A stretch of DNA of 64,000 bases from Aliivibrio fischeri (GTDB lineage: Bacteria; Pseudomonadota; Gammaproteobacteria; Enterobacterales; Vibrionaceae): contig NZ_WOBR01000004.1 of assembly GCF_009727955.1 (NCBI RefSeq), positions 265,916-329,915 on the forward strand, read 5' to 3'. Each line of letters starts with the position of its first letter. Position 1 is the first letter of the stretch. Both the position numbers and the translations under genes were made by a program. Below are positions 37,620 to 46,719 of the stretch, piece by piece. The notes under the pieces were generated by a model, which saw only the letters and a list, made by a program, of their open reading frames with translations, had not been told where the DNA came from and did not search any database.

Positions 37620-39329
37620 ATGAGCGTAACCTTTTCTAATTTCTCTTTTCGATATGCGTCACAGGATAAACCGACGCTGAAAAATATTAATCTAAGGATA
37701 GAGCAAGGTGAAAAGATCCTAATTATAGGACCAAGTGGAAGCGGCAAATCAACATTAGGTCAATGTCTAAATGGCTTAATTCCGCATACCATTAAAGGTG
37801 AATCACAAGGTCAATTGACGATTAATGATACGAATGTATCTGAATGGAAGATTGAACAGTATACAGAGAACGTAGGTACAGTTTTACAAGATACAGACAG
37901 TCAGTTTGTAGGGTTAACTGTGGGTGAAGATATTGCTTTTGCACTTGAAAATCAGATGATTTCAAGAGTAAAAATGTATCCGATAGTTCGTGATACCGCG
38001 AAGATGGTTGATTTAGAATCATTATTGAAAAAATCTCCTTACGATCTTAGTGGTGGCCAAAAACAACGAGTATCGCTAGGTGGTATTCTTGTCGATGATG
38101 TTGATCTTTTACTGTTTGATGAACCTTTAGCGAGTTTAGACCCTAAAACGGGTAAAGCTACAATAGAGATTATTGACGATCTGCATAAAAATAGTAGTAA
38201 GACTGTTGTTATTATTGAGCATCGATTAGAAGATGTTCTGCACAGATCTGTTGACCGTATTATTTTAATGGATCAAGGTGAAATCATTGCCGATATGACG
38301 CCTGATGCTTTATTAAAATCTTCACTATTAGAGATGCATGGTATCCGTGAGCCTCTATACATCTCATTATTAAAACGAACAAACGTTGATTTGGGTGCTT
38401 TAGAGCCGATTACGCCATTAGGCGAATTAAACCAGTGTCAATTTCATAAAGAAGTGACTAGCTGGTTTAAAGGGAAATCATTTAATGAAGCGATAGTGGA
38501 TACAACTCAAACGCTATTAACGATTAAGGATCTGACCTATTCTTATGATGGTGAAGTGAATGCACTCGAAAATGTTAGCTTTACTGTCAATAAAGGCGAA
38601 TTCGTTTCTATTCTTGGTAAAAATGGTTCGGGTAAATCAACAATTACTAAACTGATCATGGGAGTTTTGCAACCAGATCAAGGTAGTATTTTTTTAAACG
38701 GAGCTGATTTATCTGAATTGTCCATTTATGAGCGTTCTCAGAAAGTTGGCGTTGTACTACAAAATCCGAATCACATGATCTCACATCATATGATCTATGA
38801 TGAAGTTGCTTTCGGCTTAGTTAATAGTGGATTATCTGAAAGTGATATTGAGAAAAAAGTACTTAATGCCTTAGAGCTGTGTGGTTTAAGCCGTTTTCGT
38901 CATTGGCCAATTGATGCTTTAAGCTATGGTCAGAAAAAACGAGTCACAATCGCCTCAATTTTGGTATTAGAGCCAGAGTTATTAATCCTTGATGAGCCGA
39001 CCGCTGGACAAGATTATCGTAATTATACGTCCATGCTTGGTTTTATTAATCAGTTAAATAGAGATCTTGGATTAACCGTTATTATTATTTCACACGATAT
39101 GCATTTGGTTCTTGAACATACAACAAGAGCGATTGTTATTGCTGATAGTCACTGTATTGCTGATGAGCCTGTTACGCAGGTATTTAGTCAACCAGAGTTG
39201 CTAAGTAGAGCAAATTTAACAGTAACAAGCTTATTTGAGTTAGCTCAGAAAGTGGATATTGAAAATATTAATGGGTTTATAACGCAGTTTATTACTGAAG
39301 AGTGTGAGAGTACGAAAAATGTCCACTAA
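37620..39329 (+). CDS. ECF transporter ATPase, two fused ABC domains (EcfA1-EcfA2)
   Basis: This 569-aa cytoplasmic protein contains two complete ABC ATPase domains in one chain, standing in for the separate EcfA1 and EcfA2. Domain 1 (about 1-235) has Walker A GPSGSGKST, signature LSGGQKQRVS and Walker B LLLFDEPLASLD. Domain 2 (about 295-550) has Walker A GKNGSGKST, Walker B LLILDEPTAGQD and the altered signature LSYGQKKR. YkoD-type proteins have the same fused layout. It lies between the S and T genes, and ecfT overlaps its end by 11 bp. Confidence 0.9.
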   Translation: MSVTFSNFSFRYASQDKPTLKNINLRIEQGEKILIIGPSGSGKSTLGQCLNGLIPHTIKGESQGQLTINDTNVSEWKIEQYTENVGTVLQDTDSQFVGLTVGEDIAFALENQMISRVKMYPIVRDTAKMVDLESLLKKSPYDLSGGQKQRVSLGGILVDDVDLLLFDEPLASLDPKTGKATIEIIDDLHKNSSKTVVIIEHRLEDVLHRSVDRIILMDQGEIIADMTPDALLKSSLLEMHGIREPLYISLLKRTNVDLGALEPITPLGELNQCQFHKEVTSWFKGKSFNEAIVDTTQTLLTIKDLTYSYDGEVNALENVSFTVNKGEFVSILGKNGSGKSTITKLIMGVLQPDQGSIFLNGADLSELSIYERSQKVGVVLQNPNHMISHHMIYDEVAFGLVNSGLSESDIEKKVLNALELCGLSRFRHWPIDALSYGQKKRVTIASILVLEPELLILDEPTAGQDYRNYTSMLGFINQLNRDLGLTVIIISHDMHLVLEHTTRAIVIADSHCIADEPVTQVFSQPELLSRANLTVTSLFELAQKVDIENINGFITQFITEECESTKNVH

Positions 39330-40161
39330 GAAGCAAAGCTTTGGAATTAACTATGTAGATATTGATACATGGTTACATCGTTTAAATGGCGTAACTAAGT
39401 TTCTTCTTTTTATCTCTTGGATAACAGTAGTACTAACAACGTTTGATTTACGAATTATTATTCCATTAATTTTATTTGGTTTGTTTTTATTAAAAGAAAC
39501 AAAAGTACCATACACTGCTTATAAACCGTTACTTATTGGTACATTATCGGTTTTAAGTATGAATGCTGTTTTTATGTTCTTACTTGCTCCAAATCAAGGG
39601 AATGAATTGATAGGCACAACGACAGAATTGTTTCCTATTTTTGGTCATTATGTAGTTACACAAGAGACGCTTTTTTATTTGGTAACGGTAACACTAAAAT
39701 ATTTTAGTATGTTTCCAATTGCATTAGTGTTTGTTTTTACAACGCACCCAACAGAGTTTGCTGCAAGTCTAAATCGAATCGGATTACCTTATAAGATTGC
39801 CTATGCCGTGAGTTTAACACTTCGTTATTTACCGGAAGTGAAAAGCGACTTTGTTAATATTATGCATGCACAGCAAGCTCGAGGTGTCGATTTATCAAAA
39901 AATGTTTCTGTATTTACTCGAATTAGTAACTTGGCGAAAATCTTAGGTCCATTGATATTCTCAAGCTTAGATCGAGCTGATGAAATATCTAATGCAATGG
40001 TATTACGCGGTTTTGGTCGAGGAAAAAGCAGAACTTGGTTTAGCGAAAAAAGTATTACTAAAACAGATAAATTAATAATGCTTAGTTTATTTTTGGTTGT
40101 TTCTTTAGCCATTACTAAAAAAATAATGGATACATCGTTGTTTTGGTATCCTTTATCTTAA
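39319..40161 (+). CDS. ECF transporter transmembrane component EcfT
   Basis: This 280-aa membrane protein is the T component that couples the ATPases to the S component. It has about five to six hydrophobic segments and the two conserved coupling-helix motifs with the Ala-Arg-Gly core: AQQARGVDL and VLRGFGRGK. The start is the ATG at 39319; a GTG five codons earlier is possible but less well placed relative to GAGAG. The gene overlaps the ATPase gene by 11 bp, so the three products are made together. A bidirectional terminator follows. Confidence 0.9.
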   Translation: MSTKKQSFGINYVDIDTWLHRLNGVTKFLLFISWITVVLTTFDLRIIIPLILFGLFLLKETKVPYTAYKPLLIGTLSVLSMNAVFMFLLAPNQGNELIGTTTELFPIFGHYVVTQETLFYLVTVTLKYFSMFPIALVFVFTTHPTEFAASLNRIGLPYKIAYAVSLTLRYLPEVKSDFVNIMHAQQARGVDLSKNVSVFTRISNLAKILGPLIFSSLDRADEISNAMVLRGFGRGKSRTWFSEKSITKTDKLIMLSLFLVVSLAITKKIMDTSLFWYPLS

Positions 40162-40175
40162 TATTATTAATTAAG

Positions 40176-40211
40176 ACAAAAAAATAGGCGTGTTATACGC
40201 CTATTTTTTTA
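40176..40211. terminator. Bidirectional terminator overlapping the 3' end of a minus-strand gene
   Basis: AAAAAAATAGGCGT (40178-40191) pairs with ACGCCTATTTTTTT (40197-40210), with a 5-nt loop. For the minus strand, the stem's first arm codes the last residues and stop of the small gene ending at 40193. Confidence 0.88.
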
Positions 40212-40561
40212 TTTTCTAATTGACTAAAATGTTCGACAACATCGCAACTAATATTTTCATGACTAAATACGAGCATGTCGGTTAGTTTATCTACCATCAT
40301 TTCTGGTTCTAGTTCGCTAAAAATTACATTGTTTACTAATTGTTTTATTAAAATCTCTTCGTGCTCTAGAAAACCGCGGGCGTCTATCTCTGCTGGAATA
40401 TCGCAAGGTAAGCGATCAAACTTTAAAAAAGCCATATTATGATTAACTGAAGATGTTAACAGTTGTTCTGGGAACCACTCTTCACCTGTAACGACTTCAA
40501 TATCATTGCCATGTTCTTTTTGAATGCTTTGTAAATTTTGAATCAATTCTGAAATTTTCAC
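40193..40561 (-). CDS. Small acidic hypothetical protein
   Basis: I do not recognise a family beyond a general pattern. This 122-aa soluble, acidic protein has an N-terminus (MKISELIQNLQSIQKEHGNDIEVV) like many short bacterial and phage proteins that begin with this helix-strand unit. There is no signal peptide, membrane segment or metal motif. The start is GTG at 40561 with GAGA about 9 bp upstream. The final six codons and the stop lie inside the terminator stem shared with the ECF operon. It diverges from the MipA/PagL-like gene at 40701. Confidence 0.65.
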   Translation of the reverse strand: MKISELIQNLQSIQKEHGNDIEVVTGEEWFPEQLLTSSVNHNMAFLKFDRLPCDIPAEIDARGFLEHEEILIKQLVNNVIFSELEPEMMVDKLTDMLVFSHENISCDVVEHFSQLENKKIGV

Positions 40562-40700
40562 GTTAATTTCTCAAGGCGATGATTTATATTTTTTAATAAC
40601 GACACTATACTCAAATTATAAAGTTGATTGAATTGTTTTTTACTTCAATTGCTTATCTGTTCATCACATATATCAAAATTCATTCATTTAGAGAGCTATT

Positions 40701-42041
40701 TTGTCGAATCTTTTTTATTTTCAAAAAAAATCATTGAACTGGATATTTTCATTTTTATTTATGAGTTTTTTCTCTTTTGCAGAAGAAACTAAAAATACAA
40801 ATGAAGAATCATTAGAAACTGAAAAAAACTGGGGTATTGCCGGGGTAATCAGAACAGCAAGCATTCCTTATGAAGCTGAATCAGAAACGGTTTCAACCTT
40901 CATTCCAATGATGTTTTTTGAAAATGAATACGTGTTTATAAACGGCATGGAAGGTGGGGTCTATATTTATGAAGCGAGCGATTGGCAATTTAGTGCTTTA
41001 ATGAGGCTGCGTTATTTTGATTTACCAAAAGAAGTGCAGAATAAAGCGGGTGGAGATGTTGTTGATACTGGCCTTCAAGCGCGTTATCAAATAAACGATG
41101 AGTGGTTTTTTGATTCAGAAGTGATGGTAGATCCTGAGTTTCGTTCCTATTTAAATTTTAAGTTAGGAGCTGAGATTAGTTCTGGTGATTGGTGGTTTAA
41201 TCCAACAATCGAAACTCGATTTAAAGAAGCTGAGTTTAATAATTACTATTACGGCCTGAGTGATGACTCTAACCAAAGCATCGGTTCGGGTATTGATTTT
41301 AAAGCGGGTTTTATGTCTCGCTACCATGTTATTTCAAATCTTTACCTTCTTGGTGGAACTTATGTTTCTCGGTTAGATGATAATGCATACGATAGTCAAT
41401 ATATTGATAATCGTTGGGAATATGAATATTTTTTAGGGGTTGGTTTTTTTGCTGACAACACACATCCGACAAGAAAAAATATTGGAAATAAACCCTACTT
41501 GAGAGTAGCGCACGGCTGGGCAACACCATCTAATATTGGTGATATTATTCGTTTAGATTCCGAAAAAGATCCGCATAATAACCAAATGACGTCAGTATTT
41601 TATGGTTTACCTTTGACTGATGAACTGTTTTCACTTCCTCTTGACTTATATTTAACTCCTGGTTATGTCCAGCATTGGGAATCAGATGTTCAGAATCTTA
41701 GTTCAGAATTTGTTGTTGCCATAAAGGCTTATGCGACTATTCCTTGGCCAACAAAATGGCGCTTTGGTGTAGCTGAGGGGCTATCATACATCAATCACGT
41801 ATCATATATAGAACAAACAGAGATGGATCGAAAAGGATATAGAGAAAGTAAATTATTAAATTATTTAGATTTTTCTTTTGATATTAATTTGGGCGATCTT
41901 TTTAATAAAAGAGAATGGGATAGTGTTTGGTTAGGATATAGTATTCATCATCGTTCTGCTATTTTTGAAAATTCTTCACAATATGGAAGAATTAAAGGTG
42001 GAAGTAATTACAATTCAGTTTACTTACAATTTGATTTATAA
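40701..42041 (+). CDS. Outer-membrane protein: MipA/OmpV-like barrel followed by PagL-like barrel
   Basis: This 446-aa protein has a signal peptide (about 1-27, ending in FSFA). Residues about 43-265 follow the MipA/OmpV pattern (NWGIAGVIRTASIPY, FIPMMFFENEYVFINGMEGG, WWFNPTIETRFKEAEFNNYYYG). Residues about 268-446 look like a second membrane barrel of the PagL/acyloxyacyl-hydrolase type, ending in GYSIHHRSAIF...GGSNYNSVYLQF. PagL-type lipid A deacylases use a His-x-Ser pair; His417-Arg-Ser419 could be it, but no Glu lies at the PagL spacing. The start is TTG at 40701 with AGAGAG upstream. The gene is monocistronic. The domain reading is by eye. Confidence 0.68.
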   Translation: MSNLFYFQKKSLNWIFSFLFMSFFSFAEETKNTNEESLETEKNWGIAGVIRTASIPYEAESETVSTFIPMMFFENEYVFINGMEGGVYIYEASDWQFSALMRLRYFDLPKEVQNKAGGDVVDTGLQARYQINDEWFFDSEVMVDPEFRSYLNFKLGAEISSGDWWFNPTIETRFKEAEFNNYYYGLSDDSNQSIGSGIDFKAGFMSRYHVISNLYLLGGTYVSRLDDNAYDSQYIDNRWEYEYFLGVGFFADNTHPTRKNIGNKPYLRVAHGWATPSNIGDIIRLDSEKDPHNNQMTSVFYGLPLTDELFSLPLDLYLTPGYVQHWESDVQNLSSEFVVAIKAYATIPWPTKWRFGVAEGLSYINHVSYIEQTEMDRKGYRESKLLNYLDFSFDINLGDLFNKREWDSVWLGYSIHHRSAIFENSSQYGRIKGGSNYNSVYLQFDL

Positions 42042-42342
42042 CTTTAATTTTTATCCTCCTCTTTAAGATAAGCGCCTAAATAGGCGCTTTTTTATTGATA
42101 GCATGTTTTAGAAGTTGTGACGGAAATATGACGATAAGACAGTTTAATGACATTTAAATCAATGGGTTATCTTTGCTGTATGAACGTGCTTATTGTTTTT
42201 TGAGCTGTATCATAAAATAGAATGTAAGTTCTTCTTTTTGCGATATATAGTATTTTTATTTCTTTGCGATGAAAAATAAGTGGGGTATTATTTTTTTTGG
42301 AATGAAGATCAAAATAATTAAGAGTTTGGGTAAAGGATTACT
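42042..42342 (+). other. Intergenic region before the second diguanylate cyclase
   Basis: This 301-bp gap begins with the terminator of the preceding gene. The rest is AT-rich leader for the diguanylate cyclase. I see no other gene, RNA or convincing operator. Confidence 0.5.
42068..42094 (+). terminator. Terminator of the MipA/PagL-like gene
   Basis: AAGCGCCTA (42070-42078) pairs with TAGGCGCTT (42081-42089) across a very short loop, and a T-tract follows. Confidence 0.88.
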
Positions 42343-43674
42343 ATGAGAATTTTTCAAAAAATTGCAGTGGTGATGTTAATACTGTCGATTGGCATTCTTG
42401 TTTGGTATCACTTTGATGGTGACTCGAAAACATTAGTCATCAGCCCCGAGAAATATCAATATTTTGCAACAGATGATCGCAAAGTTGGTGGTATTAGTGA
42501 TTCCATTTTAGTTCAAACTAATAATAAGCCGACGATTAAGTGCGATCTTAAACAAGGTAATTATGCTTGGCCATACTGCGAAGCTGCAATTCATTTATCT
42601 GACAGTATATTTGAGGGTATTGATCTTTCCGATTATTCAAAGCTTGTTTTAGATATTGATTATAAAAACTCGGATCCGAATGGACGTTTGCGTGTTTATT
42701 TACGTAATAGTAATCCGGCATACACTAAACGTAATGATGCCGCATCACTGAAATTTAATGGTATTGAGTATGAACCAGGTTTTAATACCGGTCCTAAAGA
42801 AATCAGTTTATCAGATTTCCAAGTGCTAACTTGGTGGATTGCAGATTATAAAGTTGCAGTAGAACATGCTTCTCCTGAATTTTCGAATGTATCAATCATT
42901 GAAATAGCAACAGCTTCAGGCGTAAATGAAGGTCATTTCGAAATGACGATAAACAGTATTGAATTACGAGGTGTTTGGATTAAAGAAACAACCTTATTAA
43001 AAACGATTCTAGGGGCATGGCTTGTTGTCATTATTGCTTATGTTTTATATGAACAGCGTGCATTGAATAAACGATTAAAAGCCAGTACTTATCGTGAAAG
43101 CCGTTTACGTAAACTGAATGATACATTAAAAGAGAAAAATGTAGAGTTTGCAGAATTAGCACATCGAGATTCTTTAACTGGTGCTCGTAACCGTAATGCG
43201 GTTCGTGATTGGTTAGAACGTATGTCACAGCAAGTTCGCTGGGGTAAACAGACTTTTTCTGTAATTTATATTGATATTGATTTCTTTAAAAAAGTGAATG
43301 ATGATTTAGGGCACCAAACAGGTGATGATATTTTACGAGAGTTTGTTCTAGTGATTACTGGAGCAATTAAAAGTACTGATTTTTTGGTTCGCTGGGGAGG
43401 GGAAGAGTTTATCGTATTTTCTCCAAATAATGATCTTCAACAGGCAGAAGATAAAGCGGAGCATATACGTCGTACTGTAGAGCATCATTTATGGTGTCAC
43501 AATGAACGCTTAACATGCAGTCTTGGTGTTGCTGAGATGAAGGATGAACGGATAACTGAAGTGATAGCTCGAGCTGATGATGCTTTATTTAAAGCAAAAA
43601 ATGCAGGGCGAAATAATGTAAAAACCAGTTCTAATATTGTTAACTCAAGTTCAAATATACATTATATGAATTAA
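42343..43674 (+). CDS. Membrane-bound diguanylate cyclase with periplasmic jelly-roll-like domain
   Basis: This 443-aa protein probably makes cyclic di-GMP. A membrane helix at about 5-23 is followed by a periplasmic beta-rich domain (about 30-215; YSKLVLDIDYKNSDPNGRLRV resembles carbohydrate-binding jelly rolls). A second helix lies near 225-242, then a coiled coil (SRLRKLNDTLKEKN) and a GGDEF domain. The active site is GGEEF at 352-356, so it should be catalytic. The inhibitory site reads KSTD instead of RxxD, so product inhibition is probably weak. AAAGGA precedes the ATG. It is monocistronic with its own terminator. Confidence 0.88.
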   Translation: MRIFQKIAVVMLILSIGILVWYHFDGDSKTLVISPEKYQYFATDDRKVGGISDSILVQTNNKPTIKCDLKQGNYAWPYCEAAIHLSDSIFEGIDLSDYSKLVLDIDYKNSDPNGRLRVYLRNSNPAYTKRNDAASLKFNGIEYEPGFNTGPKEISLSDFQVLTWWIADYKVAVEHASPEFSNVSIIEIATASGVNEGHFEMTINSIELRGVWIKETTLLKTILGAWLVVIIAYVLYEQRALNKRLKASTYRESRLRKLNDTLKEKNVEFAELAHRDSLTGARNRNAVRDWLERMSQQVRWGKQTFSVIYIDIDFFKKVNDDLGHQTGDDILREFVLVITGAIKSTDFLVRWGGEEFIVFSPNNDLQQAEDKAEHIRRTVEHHLWCHNERLTCSLGVAEMKDERITEVIARADDALFKAKNAGRNNVKTSSNIVNSSSNIHYMN

Positions 43675-43676
43675 GT

Positions 43677-43708
43677 TTAAACCCTAGCTTAAGTCTAGGG
43701 TTTTTTTA
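43677..43708 (+). terminator. Terminator of the second diguanylate cyclase gene
   Basis: AAACCCTAG (43679-43687) pairs with CTAGGGTTT (43695-43703) with a 7-nt loop, and a T-tract follows. Confidence 0.88.
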
Positions 43709-43729
43709 TATCTAATGGTTTCGGGATAA

Positions 43730-44407
43730 TTATTCTTTAGGAAGGGATCTGTGGTCAATTGGTTCTTTAGGTCCAAGGAATTTGGGTTGTACATTAAAAA
43801 TATACAAATCTAGTACGGCTTTGGTTCTTGCTAATACTTCTCTAAATCTAATTTTTGTATTCGCCCACCCAGAAGGGGATGGAACCACTAAGCAAACAGT
43901 GTCCATGTCAAAATGATTCGCAATGAAAACAGCTCGTTGGCAGTGAAATTGTTGTGAAACTATCGTTAAGCTGTTTGCATCAAAAATTTCTTTTGCTCGC
44001 TGAACTGAATCTAGAGTACGAAACCCTGCATAGTCTAATGTTATTCTATCTTCTGGTATTCCAGCTTTTAATAGGTCACGTTTCATTGTCCACGGTTCAT
44101 TGTATGAACGATGGGCATTATCGCCACTGAGTAAAAAATGCGATACTTTATTCTGTTTGAATAACTCGATTGCAGCGTCTATACGGTATTGATAATAAGG
44201 GTTTAGCGTACGACGAATGTACTTACTTGTACCAAGAACCAGAGCCGTTTCTTGCTCTGGTAGAGCCTCAACCTGCTTATAAAGTTGCGATTGGGTCGAT
44301 AGTGACATATAGATATCTGGAGCCAAAATAGCCGATGTAGCAGCGATAGCCACTAACAATACTATTTTTGTCCATTTCTTAAATGTCTCTATTTTTAAAA
44401 CTACCAT
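43730..44407 (-). CDS. sanA: SanA/DUF218 family envelope barrier protein
   Basis: This 225-aa protein has one N-terminal membrane helix (about 13-30) and a DUF218 domain. Its blocks are close to E. coli SanA: ALVLGTSKYIRRTLNPYYQYRI, FLLSGDNAHRSYNEP, DYAGFRTLDSVQRAKEIF and the C-terminal LDLYIFNVQPKFLGP. SanA supports the envelope barrier against vancomycin at high temperature in E. coli; its biochemistry is unclear. GAGGG lies just before the ATG. The DUF3392 gene is 26 bp upstream on the same strand, so the two probably form an operon. Confidence 0.9.
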   Translation of the reverse strand: MVVLKIETFKKWTKIVLLVAIAATSAILAPDIYMSLSTQSQLYKQVEALPEQETALVLGTSKYIRRTLNPYYQYRIDAAIELFKQNKVSHFLLSGDNAHRSYNEPWTMKRDLLKAGIPEDRITLDYAGFRTLDSVQRAKEIFDANSLTIVSQQFHCQRAVFIANHFDMDTVCLVVPSPSGWANTKIRFREVLARTKAVLDLYIFNVQPKFLGPKEPIDHRSLPKE

Positions 44408-44433
44408 TATCCCTCAACTTTAATGAATCATGA

Positions 44434-44766
44434 TCATACTTGACGATTTTTTTGTGCCCATATACCGATAATAATAAAGGTCGAAAAAACAATAGCAAGC
44501 ATAAAAGCAGGTTGTATAGAACGCAAAGCAGATGTGAGAAATGGAGAAGCTTTTACAATCAATAATCCATAGCCAAAAGCATTAATGCCAATAAAAGCAC
44601 AGGTACGAATTAAAAAATGCTTTCCTGCTAAAAAAGCCCTTAGGGCACGGTTAATATCGCCGCCAAGCATCACGAGAGCACAAGCAATCATAGCTACTGA
44701 GACATCAGATAAATAGGGAGTAAGGTAACTGCCTAGGGTATTAAAAAAAGAAAGTATTTGGTTCAT
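44434..44766 (-). CDS. DUF3392 family small membrane protein
   Basis: This 110-aa inner-membrane protein has three predicted helices (about 20-37, 50-72 and 83-104). It matches the vibrio/shewanella family annotated as DUF3392, of unknown function. The helices are joined by a short basic loop (RALRAFLAGKHFLIR). It is the first gene of a probable two-gene unit with sanA. Confidence 0.8.
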   Translation of the reverse strand: MNQILSFFNTLGSYLTPYLSDVSVAMIACALVMLGGDINRALRAFLAGKHFLIRTCAFIGINAFGYGLLIVKASPFLTSALRSIQPAFMLAIVFSTFIIIGIWAQKNRQV

Positions 44767-44823
44767 AAGGTATACACGATTATTTATTCATAATAAATAT
44801 ATCGGCCAAGCTTAGTAAAAGTT

Positions 44824-44858
44824 GAAAAAAAACCAGAGTAATAGTTACTCTGGTTTAT
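44824..44858 (-). terminator. Terminator of maeA
   Basis: AAACCAGAGTAA (44830-44841) pairs with TTACTCTGGTTT (44845-44856). The A-run on the left is a U-tract for the minus strand. Confidence 0.85.
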
Positions 44859-44876
44859 AGTGAAATCAGTTACTTA

Positions 44877-46565
44877 TTAGAATGCTGTTCGTTTGTAACG
44901 GCGGTAAACTGGTTTCCAGAAGTAGCTTTCAATTTTTTGATGAAGGGCTTCATCTGTAATTTCAAGTGCGTGGCCTTGTTCAATGGCTTTTTTAGCTACA
45001 GCAAATGCGATTCGCTTCGATACGCTGTGAATTTCTTCCAGTGGTGGAAGTAATGCGCCAGTACCGTTAATTGCAAGCGGTGAACATTCTGCAAGAGCAC
45101 GACTTGATTCCATTAGCATTTCATCGGTAACGCGAGTTGCTTTAATTGCAAGTACACCTAAACCAATACCAGGGAAAATAAAGCTATTGTTACACTGAGC
45201 AATTGGATAAGTCTGACCATTGTGTGACACAGGATCAAACGGACTTCCCGTTGCGACTAGCGCTTGACCATTAGTCCAACGAATAATATCGTTTGGAGTT
45301 GCTTCAACACGGCTTGTTGGATTTGATAGAGGGAAAACAATCGGACGTTCACAATGTTTATGCATCTCTTGGATCACTTCTTTACTGAATAATCCAGGAG
45401 CGCCAGATACACCAATTAATACGGTTGGTTTTGCATTACGCATAACATCGACAAGTGAGAAGTTAGGTTCCTCAGAAACCCAATCTTTTGTATTTTCGGT
45501 TTTTTGTACAAGACGTTGTTGGAAGTCTAATAGATTAGGCATGCCTTCTTGTAATAAGCCCCAACGGTCAACCATATATACTTGCGAGCGTGCTTGAGCA
45601 TCTGAAATGCCTTCAGAAACCATTTGTGCAATGATTGCTTCGGCAATGCCACAACCCGCCGAGCCAGCACCTAGGAATGTTACACGTTGTTCTGATAGAG
45701 AACTGCCAGCAGCTTTACAAGCGGCAAGTAATGAACCAACAGTAACCGCTGCAGTACCTTGAATATCATCATTAAAACAACAAATGCGATTTTTGTAGCG
45801 TTCAAGAAGAGGCATCGCATTTTTTTGTGCAAAATCTTCAAACTGAACAAGCGCTTCAGGCCAACGGCGTTGAACTGCTTGAATGAAGTCTTCAACAAAA
45901 TCCGCGTACTCATCACCAGTAACACGAGGATGACGCCAGCCCATGTACATAGGATCAGCAAGACGTTGCGGGTTATTTGTACCAACATCAAGAACAATAG
46001 GTAATGTATGAGCAGGGCTAATACCACCACATGCGGTATACAATGCAAGCTTCCCGATAGGAATCCCCATACCGCCAATCCCCTGGTCACCAAGACCAAG
46101 AATACGTTCACCATCAGTAACTACGATTACTTTTACGTTTTGGTTAGCCGCATTATTTAATAAATCATCTATGCGGTTTTTGTTTTCATAAGAGATAAAC
46201 AAACCACGACCACGACGGTAAATGTTTGAGAAGTTCTCACAAGCAGCACCTACCGTTGGTGTATAAATGATAGGCATCATTTCACTAATGTGGTTTTGTA
46301 CTAAACGGTAGAAAAGTGTTTCGTTTGTATCTTGAATATTGCGCAGGTAAATGTGCTTATCCATATCATTTTCAAAGCTTTGATATTGCTTATAAGCACG
46401 ACCTGTTTGTTCTTCAATACTCTCAATAGCCTCAGGAAGCAAACCTTCTAAGTTAAAATATTTACGCTCTGTAGTACTGAATGCGCTACCTTTATTGAGT
46501 AGAGGAGTACTTAGAAGTGCAGGACCTGCATAAGGGATATATAGGGGACGTTTATTGTTATTCAT
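44877..46565 (-). CDS. maeA: NAD-dependent malic enzyme (oxaloacetate-decarboxylating)
   Basis: This 562-aa enzyme converts malate to pyruvate and CO2 with NAD+. The conserved blocks are present: [21 protein letters not shown], the catalytic Lys/Asp region, [11 protein letters not shown] (metal-binding Asp) and the dinucleotide motif [17 protein letters not shown]. The length equals E. coli MaeA/SfcA (565). It is monocistronic and diverges from the helicase gene. It links the C4-dicarboxylate pool, also served by the Dcu-type carrier at 58644, to pyruvate. Confidence 0.95.
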   Translation of the reverse strand: MNNNKRPLYIPYAGPALLSTPLLNKGSAFSTTERKYFNLEGLLPEAIESIEEQTGRAYKQYQSFENDMDKHIYLRNIQDTNETLFYRLVQNHISEMMPIIYTPTVGAACENFSNIYRRGRGLFISYENKNRIDDLLNNAANQNVKVIVVTDGERILGLGDQGIGGMGIPIGKLALYTACGGISPAHTLPIVLDVGTNNPQRLADPMYMGWRHPRVTGDEYADFVEDFIQAVQRRWPEALVQFEDFAQKNAMPLLERYKNRICCFNDDIQGTAAVTVGSLLAACKAAGSSLSEQRVTFLGAGSAGCGIAEAIIAQMVSEGISDAQARSQVYMVDRWGLLQEGMPNLLDFQQRLVQKTENTKDWVSEEPNFSLVDVMRNAKPTVLIGVSGAPGLFSKEVIQEMHKHCERPIVFPLSNPTSRVEATPNDIIRWTNGQALVATGSPFDPVSHNGQTYPIAQCNNSFIFPGIGLGVLAIKATRVTDEMLMESSRALAECSPLAINGTGALLPPLEEIHSVSKRIAFAVAKKAIEQGHALEITDEALHQKIESYFWKPVYRRYKRTAF

Positions 46566-46719
46566 CGTTAGGCTTCTTCAAATCGAGAATGAACCACAGA
46601 TCCTATGCCTACTTTAAGCAAATATCAAAGCGTGATTGAAAATAAAGTGCGAATAGAGTCATGTTTTTATCAATCAAATCCGCTAAAGTAGTGAAATATT
46701 CTATTATCTTTCGGTTTAT

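Noticed and set aside
45680-46114. A 144-codon frame within maeA in another reading frame
   Set aside because: Its composition is Leu/Val-rich from the shifted maeA codons; maeA has intact motifs through this region.
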